In this document: one piece after another, positions 14,518-20,377 of the stretch
Position numbering within the stretch: position 1 is the stretch's first letter
How the letters are laid out: every line of letters starts with the position of its first letter
Source: Oscillospiraceae bacterium UBA1230
GTDB lineage: Bacteria > Bacillota > Clostridia > Oscillospirales > Oscillospiraceae
Direction: 5' to 3'
Length of the DNA: 20,377 bases
NCBI GenBank assembly: GCA_002309395.1
Contig: DBWU01000035.1
Span: 483 to 20,859 of the forward strand
Notes under the pieces: model-generated
Databases searched by the model: none
The model's input: the letters and a program-made list of their open reading frames with translations, nothing else
What the model was told of the DNA's origin: nothing
Translations under genes and position numbers: made by a program

Positions 14518-15096
14518 ATGACGATGGCTTGGGTCTGGACTGTGTTAACTGCGGCGGCGGTGGTGTGTTCCCTTTTTTGCGGCACCACCGACGCTGTCAG
14601 CCGCGCCGCGCTGGAAGGCGCGGCGGCGGCGGTGGAGCTGGCGATCGGTATAGCGGGCGGTTTATGCCTGTGGTCGGGCGTCATGGCGCTTTTACAGCGG
14701 TGCGGACTATCCGCAAAGCTGGCGCGTTTGGCGGCGCCGCTTCTGCGCCGTCTGCTTCCCCGCGCCGCCCGGGACGATGAGACGCTTGCCGCCGTGTCCG
14801 CCAACGTCAGCGCCAATTTTCTGGGGCTGGGCAACGCCGCCACGCCGGCAGGGATCCGCGCCGCCCGGCGCATGGCGCGGGGGTTGGACGGAACGGCGGA
14901 TGACGAGCTGTGCCGCCTGGTGGTGCTCAATACCGCCTCCATACAGCTTCTGCCAACCACCGTCGCCGCTATGCGCGCCGCCTGCGGCAGTAAGACGCCC
15001 TTTGACATTCTGCCGGCGGTGTGGCTGTGTTCGGCGCTCTCCGTCGCCGCAGGGCTGGCGGCGGCGTACGGTTTGCGGCGGTGGTGGAAGCTATGA
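14518..15096 (+). CDS. spmA: Spore maturation protein A
   Basis: A 192-residue membrane protein of the SpmA/nucleoside-recognition (Gate) family, needed with SpmB for spore core dehydration in Bacillus. Seen: hydrophobic N-terminal helix (WVWTVLTAAAVVCSLFCGTT), ELAIGIAGGLCLWSGVMALL, LAPLLRRLLPR-like segment (RLAAPLLRRLLPRAARDDET), the conserved NVSANFLGLGNAATPAGI, VVLNTASIQLLPTTVAAMRA, and a last TM helix. Length is normal for SpmA. ATG 14518 follows AAGGA by nine bases; ATG 14524 is a possible alternative. The stop TGA overlaps the spmB start (ATGA), so the two are translationally coupled. Bias to GCC and GCG Ala codons matches the chromosome. Confidence 0.94.
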   Translation: MTMAWVWTVLTAAAVVCSLFCGTTDAVSRAALEGAAAAVELAIGIAGGLCLWSGVMALLQRCGLSAKLARLAAPLLRRLLPRAARDDETLAAVSANVSANFLGLGNAATPAGIRAARRMARGLDGTADDELCRLVVLNTASIQLLPTTVAAMRAACGSKTPFDILPAVWLCSALSVAAGLAAAYGLRRWWKL

Positions 15097-15617
15097 GCCG
15101 CCTTACCGCCCTGTTCGTCCCCTGCCTGCTGGCGATCCTGGCGCTGTACGCCCTGCGGAAAAAGGTGGACGTATATAACGCCCTGTGTTCCGGCGCGGCG
15201 GACGGATTGACCACCGTCCTTCGCATCCTGCCGCCGCTGGTGGCGCTGTTGAGCGCAGTGTATATGTTCCGCGCCAGCGGCGCCATGGAACTTTTCAGCC
15301 GTCTGCTTGCGCCCGTGCTGGAACGGCTGGGGATCCCGCCGGAGACCGCCGTGATCCTGCTGGTGCGCCCTTTAAGCGGTTCCGGCGCGATGGGCGTGGC
15401 GGCGGAACTAATGGAACAGTACGGCGCAGATTCCTATATCGGGCGCGTGGCGGCGGTAATGGTGGGATGTACGGAGACTACCTTTTACACCGTCGCCGTC
15501 TACTTCGGTGCCGCCGGGATCCGGCGCACGCGCTATGCCGTGCCTGCGGCACTGACGGCGGATCTGGTGGGTTTTATCGCCGCCGCCGCGGCGGTTCGGC
15601 TGTTCTTCGGCGCATAA
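15093..15617 (+). CDS. spmB: Spore maturation protein B
   Basis: A 174-residue membrane protein, partner of SpmA. Seen: LTALFVPCLLAILALYALRK, then VDVYNALCSGAADGLTTVLR, ILPPLVALLSAVYMFRASGA, the conserved LLVRPLSGSGAMGVAAELME, YGADSYIGRVAAVMVGCTET with TTFYTVAVYFGAAGIRRTRY, and a C-terminal TM helix (LVGFIAAAAAVRLFF). These match the SpmB pattern along the whole length. ATG 15093 overlaps the spmA stop by four bases; the frame opens further upstream but that part lies within spmA. No obvious terminator follows before the next promoter at about 15640. Confidence 0.94.
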   Translation: MSRLTALFVPCLLAILALYALRKKVDVYNALCSGAADGLTTVLRILPPLVALLSAVYMFRASGAMELFSRLLAPVLERLGIPPETAVILLVRPLSGSGAMGVAAELMEQYGADSYIGRVAAVMVGCTETTFYTVAVYFGAAGIRRTRYAVPAALTADLVGFIAAAAAVRLFFGA

Positions 15618-15637
15618 TAGCGCAAAAGTTTTTTCTT

Positions 15638-15669
15638 TTAAGGTACGCTTAAGCTTTCCCCGCTATACT
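15638..15669 (+). promoter_or_regulatory. OmpR/PhoB-like direct repeat and -10 box before the sensor kinase
   Basis: TTAAG at 15638-15642 and again at 15649-15653 (11-bp period, one helical turn), followed after 10 bases by a -10 TATACT (15664-15669). There is no convincing -35, the layout expected of a promoter activated by an OmpR-class response regulator whose box replaces the -35. It suggests autoregulation of a two-component operon. Confidence 0.5.
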
Positions 15670-15696
15670 AAACGCGACCAAGCAGAAAGGATCTAT

Positions 15697-15714
15697 ATGG
15701 GTGCATACAGATGA
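15697..15714 (+). other. Five-codon ORF MGAYR overlapping the kinase start
   Basis: ATG 15697 is the start best placed behind the Shine-Dalgarno AGAAAGGAT (15683-15691), but its frame ends after five codons at TGA 15712-15714, which overlaps the kinase ATGs at 15711 and 15714. It could be a leader peptide for coupled translation. It also resembles the start codon plus the final residues of an OmpR-type response regulator (these commonly end in a GVGYR-like strand), that is, a deletion scar. Both readings are inference. Confidence 0.35.
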
Positions 15715-16916
15715 TGAACGTTCGCAAACAATTTATCCTCTACGCCATGCTCGCCGTGTTCGTGCTGTTGGGCGTTTTGTTGACCGTCATCAACGGCGTC
15801 AACTTCACCATGGCGAGCGAGGACGCCGATGAGATCACCCGGATGCTCTCCGAGAGCCGGGGCAGTTTCGACCCCGGCGGCGAAGCGTCCCGTTTTGAGC
15901 AGGACGGACGCATGGGTCCCATGGGACCCGGCTCGCCGGAGATGCGCGCCTCCGTGCGCTACTTCACCGTCGCCTTTGACGACGGCGGCAACGGCCGCGT
16001 GACGGCGTTCGCCATTTCTGCCGTCAGCGAGCAGGAGGCGGCGCAGTGGGCGCGGCAACTGCTTGACCGGCAGGACACCGGCTGGACCCACGGTACGTAC
16101 CGCTATCGCGTGTATCGCGCCGAGGGACAAGTCTTCGTCACGGTCATCGATCAGGGGCGCGAGCTGTTGCCCTGCTACCGGTTGCTGGTGATCTCTCTGG
16201 TCGGACTGATCGCAGGCCTTTTGGTGAGCTTCGGGGCGCTGAGCGCCATCAGCCGGCGGCTGTTCCGTCCGCTGGAGGAGACCGACCGTAAGCAAAAGCG
16301 GTTCCTTGCCGACGTGGAACAGGAGTTCCGCGCACCGCTGGCGGCCATCCGTGCCGAAACGGAGTCGCTGGAACGGCGGAGTGGTGAATGTGACGAAACG
16401 CTGTCCATCCACCGTCAGGTGCGGCACATGACCACCCTGGTGCGCCGATTGGCCTCCCTCTCCCCCTTCGACCGGGCAAAGCTCCGCTTCTCCGCCGTGT
16501 CGCTGAGTGACCTTTGCCGCGCCGCCGGAGACGATATGGCGCCCCGGTTCGCGCAAAAAGGATTAACGCTGGAGACGGACGTGGCGCCCGATATAACGGT
16601 GTCGGGTGACGAGGCGCTGCTCCGGCACGCGGTACGGGAGCTATTGGAAAACGCGCGGAAATTCAGCCGCCGCCGCACCGTACTGTCGCTCCGGCGGCAG
16701 GGTGATCGGGTAGAGCTCTCGTGCCGCAACGACACGGAGCTGCCCCGGGGCAGCGTGGAGCAGGTGTTTGACCGCTTCACGCGGCTTCCCAACGCCGAGG
16801 GGATCGAGGGCGCGGGTCTGGGCCTTGCGGAGGTGAAGGAGATCGCCAAGGTCCACAACGCCCGACTCACCGCCGCCGTATCCGACGGCGCGTTCACCGT
16901 GACCGTCCACCTGTAA
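15711..16916 (+). CDS. Sensor histidine kinase homologue lacking the phospho-accepting His
   Basis: A 401-residue membrane sensor with an N-terminal TM (FILYAMLAVFVLLGVLLTVI), an extracytoplasmic domain of about 120 residues, and a second TM (LLVISLVGLIAGLLVSFGAL). The dimerisation segment KRFLADVEQEFRAPLAAIRA aligns with the usual FLADASHELRTPL, so Gln (residue 204) stands where the phosphorylated His should be. The ATPase domain has an N-box (ELLENARKF), an F-box-like FDRFTR and a G2 box (GAGLGLAEVKEIAKVH), while the G1 DxGxG is not recognisable (CRNDTELPRG). No response regulator gene is adjacent. Start 15711 or 15714; neither has its own good ribosome site, suggesting coupling to the five-codon ORF. 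It precedes a VTC polymerase by 35 bp. Probably a non-phosphorylating sensor or a decaying kinase. Confidence 0.88.
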   Translation: MMNVRKQFILYAMLAVFVLLGVLLTVINGVNFTMASEDADEITRMLSESRGSFDPGGEASRFEQDGRMGPMGPGSPEMRASVRYFTVAFDDGGNGRVTAFAISAVSEQEAAQWARQLLDRQDTGWTHGTYRYRVYRAEGQVFVTVIDQGRELLPCYRLLVISLVGLIAGLLVSFGALSAISRRLFRPLEETDRKQKRFLADVEQEFRAPLAAIRAETESLERRSGECDETLSIHRQVRHMTTLVRRLASLSPFDRAKLRFSAVSLSDLCRAAGDDMAPRFAQKGLTLETDVAPDITVSGDEALLRHAVRELLENARKFSRRRTVLSLRRQGDRVELSCRNDTELPRGSVEQVFDRFTRLPNAEGIEGAGLGLAEVKEIAKVHNARLTAAVSDGAFTVTVHL

Positions 16917-16951
16917 GCAACCATGAGTCTTTTACAAAAGGAGGTGTGGAT

Positions 16952-17674
16952 ATGGCGGATCCCATCGTGGTCATGAAGCGGTACGAGCTGAAATATCTTC
17001 TGGACGGCCGGCAAACCGCTTTTCTAAAAAACCGCCTGGAGGGACACATGGCGCTGGACGCGTACGGACGCACCTCCATCGCCTCCCTCTACTACGATAC
17101 GCCCGACCGGCGGCTCATCCGCACCTCGCTGGAAAAACCGGCGTTCAAAGAAAAAGTGCGCCTGCGCTCCTATGGGTTGGCGAGCGAGGAATCGCCCGTG
17201 TTTCTGGAGCTCAAGCGCAAGACCTTTGACGTCGTGTATAAACGCCGCGTGCAGACCACCGTGCCGCTGGTAAAAAAGTTCTTTGAAGGCGGAGGCGACA
17301 TCTGCGCCGCCGGACAGATCAATCGGGAGATCACCTATTTCCGGGATTATTACCAGACGCTCGCGCCTGCCTGCCTCATCATCTACGATCGGGAGGCGTA
17401 CTATGAAAACGGCGGCGACCTGCGGCTGACCATCGACCACCATCCGCGCTACCGCGTGCAAGAGCTGGATCTGTGCCGCTCCATGGAGGGGATCTCTCTC
17501 CTGCCGGAGGGTCATACGATCCTGGAGATCAAGGTGCAGCAAGCCATGCCGCTATGGCTCACCGCCCTTCTGGATGAGGGGCGCATCTACAAAAGCAGCT
17601 TTTCCAAATACGGAGAGGCGTACAAACGAGAACTGGCAAATGCCGGGAAAGAGAGGAACTACCGCTATGTTTGA
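16952..17674 (+). CDS. VTC-domain polyphosphate polymerase
   Basis: A 240-residue stand-alone VTC domain, related to the catalytic domain of yeast Vtc4, a tunnel-fold enzyme that makes polyphosphate from ATP. Seen: KRYELKYLL (strand 1, basic residues and Glu), SLYYDTPD, KVRLRSYG, VFLELKRK, YKRRVQTTV, YDREAYY, LRLTIDH, ILEIKVQQAMP (metal-binding Glu) and SSFSKYGEAY near the C-terminus. The tunnel's Glu, Lys and Arg residues all appear present. ATG 16952 has AAGGAGG seven bases upstream; the in-frame GTG 16946 overlaps that region. It overlaps the next gene by 8 bp. VTC genes often sit beside DUF4956 genes and spore-coat-like CotH kinases; no CotH gene is seen here. Confidence 0.9.
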   Translation: MADPIVVMKRYELKYLLDGRQTAFLKNRLEGHMALDAYGRTSIASLYYDTPDRRLIRTSLEKPAFKEKVRLRSYGLASEESPVFLELKRKTFDVVYKRRVQTTVPLVKKFFEGGGDICAAGQINREITYFRDYYQTLAPACLIIYDREAYYENGGDLRLTIDHHPRYRVQELDLCRSMEGISLLPEGHTILEIKVQQAMPLWLTALLDEGRIYKSSFSKYGEAYKRELANAGKERNYRYV

Positions 17675-18338
17675 TTCGATTTATTCCGCTTCCGTTACCG
17701 TGAGTGAATTCTTTGCCATGGCCGCCGCCGCGCTTTGCGCCGGCGTCCTGTTCGCCTGGCTCATGAGCTGGCGGATCCGCTCCACGCGGCGGTTCTTCAT
17801 CGTAAACGCCATGATCCCCTTCGCGGTGGCGACGGTGATCACCTTCGTCAGCGGCAACATCGGCGCCGGTGTTGCCATCGGCGGCGCGTTCGCCCTGATC
17901 CGGTTCCGCAGCGCCCAGGGGAGCGCCGACGAGATCGCCTCCATCCTCATCGCCATGGCCGCCGGGATTGCCTTCGGCATGGGCTATCTGGCGTACGGCG
18001 TGGTGATCCTGCTGGGACTGGCGGTGCTCTTTTTCCTGCTGTCGTCTTTGCCGATCTTTGAGCACAAGGGCATGGGCGAGGATCAGCTCCTGCGGATCAC
18101 CATCCCCGAATCGCTGGACTATACCGGCGTATTTGACGACACCTTCGCCCACTATCTCAAAAGCGCCGAAAGCGTAGGCGTAAAGACCACCGCCATGGGT
18201 TCCATGTTCCGCCTGTCTTTCAAGATCCGCATGAAGGATCCGGCGGAGGAAAAGACCTTTATTGACGAACTGCGTACCAAGAACGGCAATCTGGAAATTG
18301 CCATCCTCCCCTACACGGATCTGCAAAACCACCTGTAA
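17667..18338 (+). CDS. DUF4956 membrane protein
   Basis: A 223-residue protein with about four TM helices in the first half (FFAMAAAALCAGVLFAWLMS, FFIVNAMIPFAVATVITFVS, then GAGVAIGGAFALIRFRSAQG, which is the family's characteristic turn, and YGVVILLGLAVLFFLLSSLP). A soluble C-terminal alpha/beta domain follows (QLLRITIPESLDY to NGNLEIAILPY). DUF4956 proteins are regularly encoded next to VTC polymerases; they may form the membrane partner or channel of the polymerase, which is inference. ATG 17667 lies inside the end of the VTC gene (ATGTTTGA overlap), so translation is coupled. It is the last gene before the terminator at 18361. Confidence 0.9.
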   Translation: MFDSIYSASVTVSEFFAMAAAALCAGVLFAWLMSWRIRSTRRFFIVNAMIPFAVATVITFVSGNIGAGVAIGGAFALIRFRSAQGSADEIASILIAMAAGIAFGMGYLAYGVVILLGLAVLFFLLSSLPIFEHKGMGEDQLLRITIPESLDYTGVFDDTFAHYLKSAESVGVKTTAMGSMFRLSFKIRMKDPAEEKTFIDELRTKNGNLEIAILPYTDLQNHL

Positions 18339-18360
18339 ACCACTGCGCGTCACAGTTAAG

Positions 18361-18396
18361 AAGAGAGCCTCCGGTCAACGCCGGAGGCTCTCTTTT
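18361..18396. terminator. Intrinsic terminator between DUF4956 gene and folA
   Basis: AAGAGAGCCTCCGG (18361-18374), loop TCAACG, perfect complement (18381-18394), then TT. The A-rich left flank makes it usable in both directions, serving the convergent folA gene whose stop is at 18395-18397. Confidence 0.93.
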
Positions 18397-18871
18397 ATAG
18401 CCGCTCATAGTCGATATATTGGAACGACAGACCGTTCTCTTCCATGACCTCGCTTTGCCACACCGCGCGCCAGGCGGGATCTTCGTCCAGATTCGGGAAA
18501 AACGTATCCGCCGGCGGCGCGGTAAACACTTTCGTCACCCGCACCCTGTCGCACAGCGGCAACAGAGCTCGGTAGATACTTCCGCCGCCGATGACCACCG
18601 CGTCGTCTCCGGCGGCGTCCGCCGCGGCTTGCAGGTCGGAAAACACCTCGGCGTTTTCCGCCGTCCAGCCGGCGCGGCGGCTCACCACAACGTTGCGGCG
18701 GTTCGGCAGTCCCCGTCCCCCCGGCAGGCTCTCCAGCGTTTTGCGCCCCATCAACACCGTGCGCCCTTCCGTCAGCGCGCGAAAGCGGCGCAGATCGTCC
18801 CGAATGTGAAAGAGCAGCTCGCCGTCCTTTCCAATGCCCCAGTTCTCACTGATCGCAACGATGGCCTCCAT
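18395..18871 (-). CDS. folA: Dihydrofolate reductase
   Basis: A 158-residue cytosolic enzyme that reduces dihydrofolate to tetrahydrofolate with NADPH. Seen: MEAIVAISENWGIGKDGELL with the Met20-loop region, HIRDDLRRFRALTEGRTVLM containing the catalytic Asp, GRKTLESLPGGRGLPNRRNV, the NADPH-binding VVIGGGSIYRALL, and VRVTKVF. ATG 18871 has AAGGAGG about eight bases upstream; the longer frame (from 18895) overlaps thyA and is not used. It lies 20 bp after thyA, the classical thyA-folA pair: ThyA produces dihydrofolate and FolA recycles it. Confidence 0.95.
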   Translation of the reverse strand: MEAIVAISENWGIGKDGELLFHIRDDLRRFRALTEGRTVLMGRKTLESLPGGRGLPNRRNVVVSRRAGWTAENAEVFSDLQAAADAAGDDAVVIGGGSIYRALLPLCDRVRVTKVFTAPPADTFFPNLDEDPAWRAVWQSEVMEENGLSFQYIDYERL

Positions 18872-18891
18872 GGTGCCGCCTCCTTCTTCCC

Positions 18892-19722
18892 TCAAATCGC
18901 CACCGGGATCTTGTCCTCAAAGGGTTGGGGCTCGTACCCCTCCAAAGAGAAGCTGTCACGGGTAAAGGCGTAAAAATCCGTCACCGACGGGTCGATCACA
19001 AACCGGGGCGCCGGGCGCGGCTCTTTCTCCAGCATCCGCTCGATCAGCGGCACGTGGCGGTCGTAAATATGGGCGTCTGCGATCACGTGGACCAGCTCGC
19101 CTGCCTGCAGACCGCTGACCTGCGCCATCATGTGTACCAGCACGCTGTACTGCACCACGTTCCAGTTGTTCGCCGCCAGCATATCCTGGGAGCGCTGGTT
19201 TAAAATAGCATTGAGCGTATTGCCCGACACGTTGAAAGTCATAGAATAGGCACAGGGATAGAGCGCCATCTCGTGGAGATCGGCGAAATTATAGATGTTG
19301 GTGAGGATCCGGCGGCTGGCGGGATTGTGCTTAAGATCGTACAGCACCCGATCCACCTGATCCATCTCCCCCTCCGGATACCGGTGCTTCACCGCCAGTT
19401 GATAACCGTAGGCCTTGCCGATGGAACCGCTCTCATCCGCCCAACTGTCCCAGATATGACCGCGCAGATCGTGGATGTTGTTGGATTTTTTCTGCCAGAT
19501 CCACAAAAGCTCGTCGATACAGGTCTTGAAATAGGTGCGGCGCAGCGTCAGGATCGGAAACTCGGAGGCGAGATCGTAACGGTTCACGATGCCGAACTTC
19601 TTTACCGTGTGGGCAGGCGCACCGTCGTCCCAGTGGGGACGGACCTCCCGATCGGTATCCCAGACTCCGTGTTCCAGAATGTCCCGGCAATTCTGCCGGA
19701 AAATTTCATCGGCGCGGCTCAT
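18892..19722 (-). CDS. thyA: Thymidylate synthase
   Basis: A 276-residue enzyme converting dUMP and methylene-tetrahydrofolate to dTMP and dihydrofolate. Seen: DEIFRQNCRDILEHG, FPILTLRRTYFKTCIDELLW, IWDSWADESGSIGKAYGYQL, SRRILTNIYN (phosphate-binding Arg), the catalytic Cys in YPCAYSMTFNV (the usual His after PC is Ala), QRSQDMLAANNWNVVQYSVL with the dUMP-binding Asn, and HVIADAHIYDRHVPLIERML. A divergent but complete ThyA; similar variants occur in Clostridia as far as I recall. ATG 19722 has AAAAGGAG about ten bases upstream; the frame extends past the promoter but without a better start. Transcribed with folA. Confidence 0.95.
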   Translation of the reverse strand: MSRADEIFRQNCRDILEHGVWDTDREVRPHWDDGAPAHTVKKFGIVNRYDLASEFPILTLRRTYFKTCIDELLWIWQKKSNNIHDLRGHIWDSWADESGSIGKAYGYQLAVKHRYPEGEMDQVDRVLYDLKHNPASRRILTNIYNFADLHEMALYPCAYSMTFNVSGNTLNAILNQRSQDMLAANNWNVVQYSVLVHMMAQVSGLQAGELVHVIADAHIYDRHVPLIERMLEKEPRPAPRFVIDPSVTDFYAFTRDSFSLEGYEPQPFEDKIPVAI

Positions 19723-19770
19723 TGGCAACGTTCTCCTTTTCCCGCCGCAGCGCGGCGTACATTTTGTCTG

Positions 19771-19799
19771 ATTATAACACTTCTGCGCCGCTCTGTCAC
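19771..19799 (-). promoter_or_regulatory. Sigma-A promoter of thyA-folA
   Basis: On the minus strand: GTGACA (19799-19794), 17 bases, perfect TATAAT (19776-19771). It is about 50 bases upstream of ATG 19722; a small CGCCGC/GCGGCG stem (19743-19757) lies in the leader. Confidence 0.75.
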
Positions 19800-19850
19800 C
19801 CCTTTTTCTGCCCACAGGCACCGCTAATGGCAGATATCGGAAAAAAAGAA

Positions 19851-19879
19851 TTGTCCGGCAGGCGATCTGGCTGTATACT
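19851..19879 (+). promoter_or_regulatory. Sigma-A promoter of the oxidoreductase gene
   Basis: TTGTCC (19851-19856), 17-base spacer, TATACT (19874-19879), preceded by an A-rich run (19840-19847). It is 43 bases upstream of ATG 19923 and divergent from the thyA promoter. Confidence 0.7.
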
Positions 19880-19922
19880 ACCATAGGATTTGTGTGTAAC
19901 CAGACCGGCAAGGAGGTTTCTC

Positions 19923-20377
19923 ATGAAATACGACGTTTTGATCATCGGCGGCGGCCCGGGCGGTATTTACTCCGCCTACGAGCTGTTGGAAAAGGCGCCC
20001 CATGCCCGGATCGCCCTCTTTGAGTCCGGGCACGATCTATCACGCCGCCGCTGTCCCATCGACGGGGAGAAGGTAAAATCCTGCATCAACTGCCCCACCT
20101 GCGCCATTATGAACGGTTTCGGCGGCGCCGGCGCGTTTTCCGACGGAAAGTACAATATCACCAACCAGTTCGGCGGCACGCTCCACGAGTATATCGGGAA
20201 AACGCAGGCGATGGAGCTGATGCGGTACGTGGATGAGATCAACGTGAAAAACGGCGGTCAGGGTACGCGCCTTTTTTCCACCGGCAATACGCGTATCAAA
20301 AAGCTGTGTTTGGAAAACGATCTACATCTGCTGGATGCCAGTGTCCGCCATCTGGGCACGGATATCAACTACGTGGT
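19923..20377 (+). CDS. FAD-dependent oxidoreductase, N-terminal part (runs off window end)
   Basis: The first 151 residues of a flavoprotein; no stop is reached. Seen: the Rossmann FAD-binding motif YDVLIIGGGPGGIYSAYELL (residues 3-22), an acidic strand end IALFESG, then a Cys-rich loop RRRCPIDGEKVKSCINCPTC followed by NGFGGAGAFSDGKYNIT, and a helical part (GKTQAMELMRYVDEINVKNG). This arrangement matches the COG2509-type dehydrogenases (uncharacterised FAD-dependent) of Clostridia; the four Cys (C-x9-C-x2-C-x2-C) may bind metal or be redox-active, which is inference. ATG 19923 has AAGGAGG six bases upstream, and the promoter at 19851-19879 precedes it. The exact reaction is unknown. Confidence 0.85.
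   Translation, partial: MKYDVLIIGGGPGGIYSAYELLEKAPHARIALFESGHDLSRRRCPIDGEKVKSCINCPTCAIMNGFGGAGAFSDGKYNITNQFGGTLHEYIGKTQAMELMRYVDEINVKNGGQGTRLFSTGNTRIKKLCLENDLHLLDASVRHLGTDINYV

Overview
The window is about 20 kb of GC-rich, gene-dense bacterial chromosome. It most likely comes from an endospore-forming, Gram-positive anaerobe of the Clostridia (Oscillospiraceae-like; this is inferred from gene content only). The supporting signs are a spmA-spmB spore-maturation pair, a LysM-GH18 enzyme of the YaaH/SleL spore cortex type, strong AGGAGG-type ribosome binding sites, heterodimeric ABC exporters of Firmicutes type, Feo iron transport, and a VTC/DUF4956 pair common in clostridia. I see no tRNA, rRNA, CRISPR array, transposase or phage gene.

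Layout, left to right. (1) 1-4062, plus strand: the 3' part of ileS, then two COG0523 (CobW-type) metal GTPases. The first has a very histidine-rich metal-binding insert. The second is divergent and is fused to a C-terminal domain resembling DUF1980/YcgQ. A perfect 38-bp palindrome closes the block. (2) 4063-5642, minus strand: a visibly AT-richer islet with one unrecognised small protein and two membrane proteins ending in SHOCT motifs. They are read away from a divergent XRE regulator (5643-5966, plus), and the intergenic region holds overlapping promoters and matching TAGGAA-N6-TTCC inverted repeats. (3) 5986-10850, minus strand: a likely operon marR - ABC exporter half 1 - ABC exporter half 2 - cdd - feoA, with a MarR-type operator and a promoter whose -35 box lies in the loop of the preceding gene's hairpin. 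(4) 10892-12169, minus: LysM-LysM-GH18 protein, divergent from feoB (12264-14180, plus). (5) 14181-14517: no gene, but six consecutive strong hairpins, then a sigma-E-like promoter. (6) 14518-15617: spmA-spmB. (7) 15638-18396: a PhoB/OmpR-like direct repeat and promoter, a five-codon ORF, a sensor histidine kinase homologue with Gln in place of the phospho-accepting His and no response regulator beside it, a VTC-domain polyphosphate polymerase and a DUF4956 membrane protein, closed by a terminator. (8) 18395-19722, minus: thyA-folA (dTMP synthesis). (9) 19923 to the end, plus: an incomplete FAD-dependent oxidoreductase.

Themes: metal handling recurs (two COG0523 GTPases, FeoA and FeoB in separate operons). 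The most unusual parts are the degenerate kinase in front of the VTC/DUF4956 pair, with what looks like a scar of a lost response regulator, the CobW-DUF1980-like fusion, the hairpin array after feoB, and the regulated SHOCT islet. Start codons were mostly chosen by Shine-Dalgarno spacing and often differ from the longest possible ORF.
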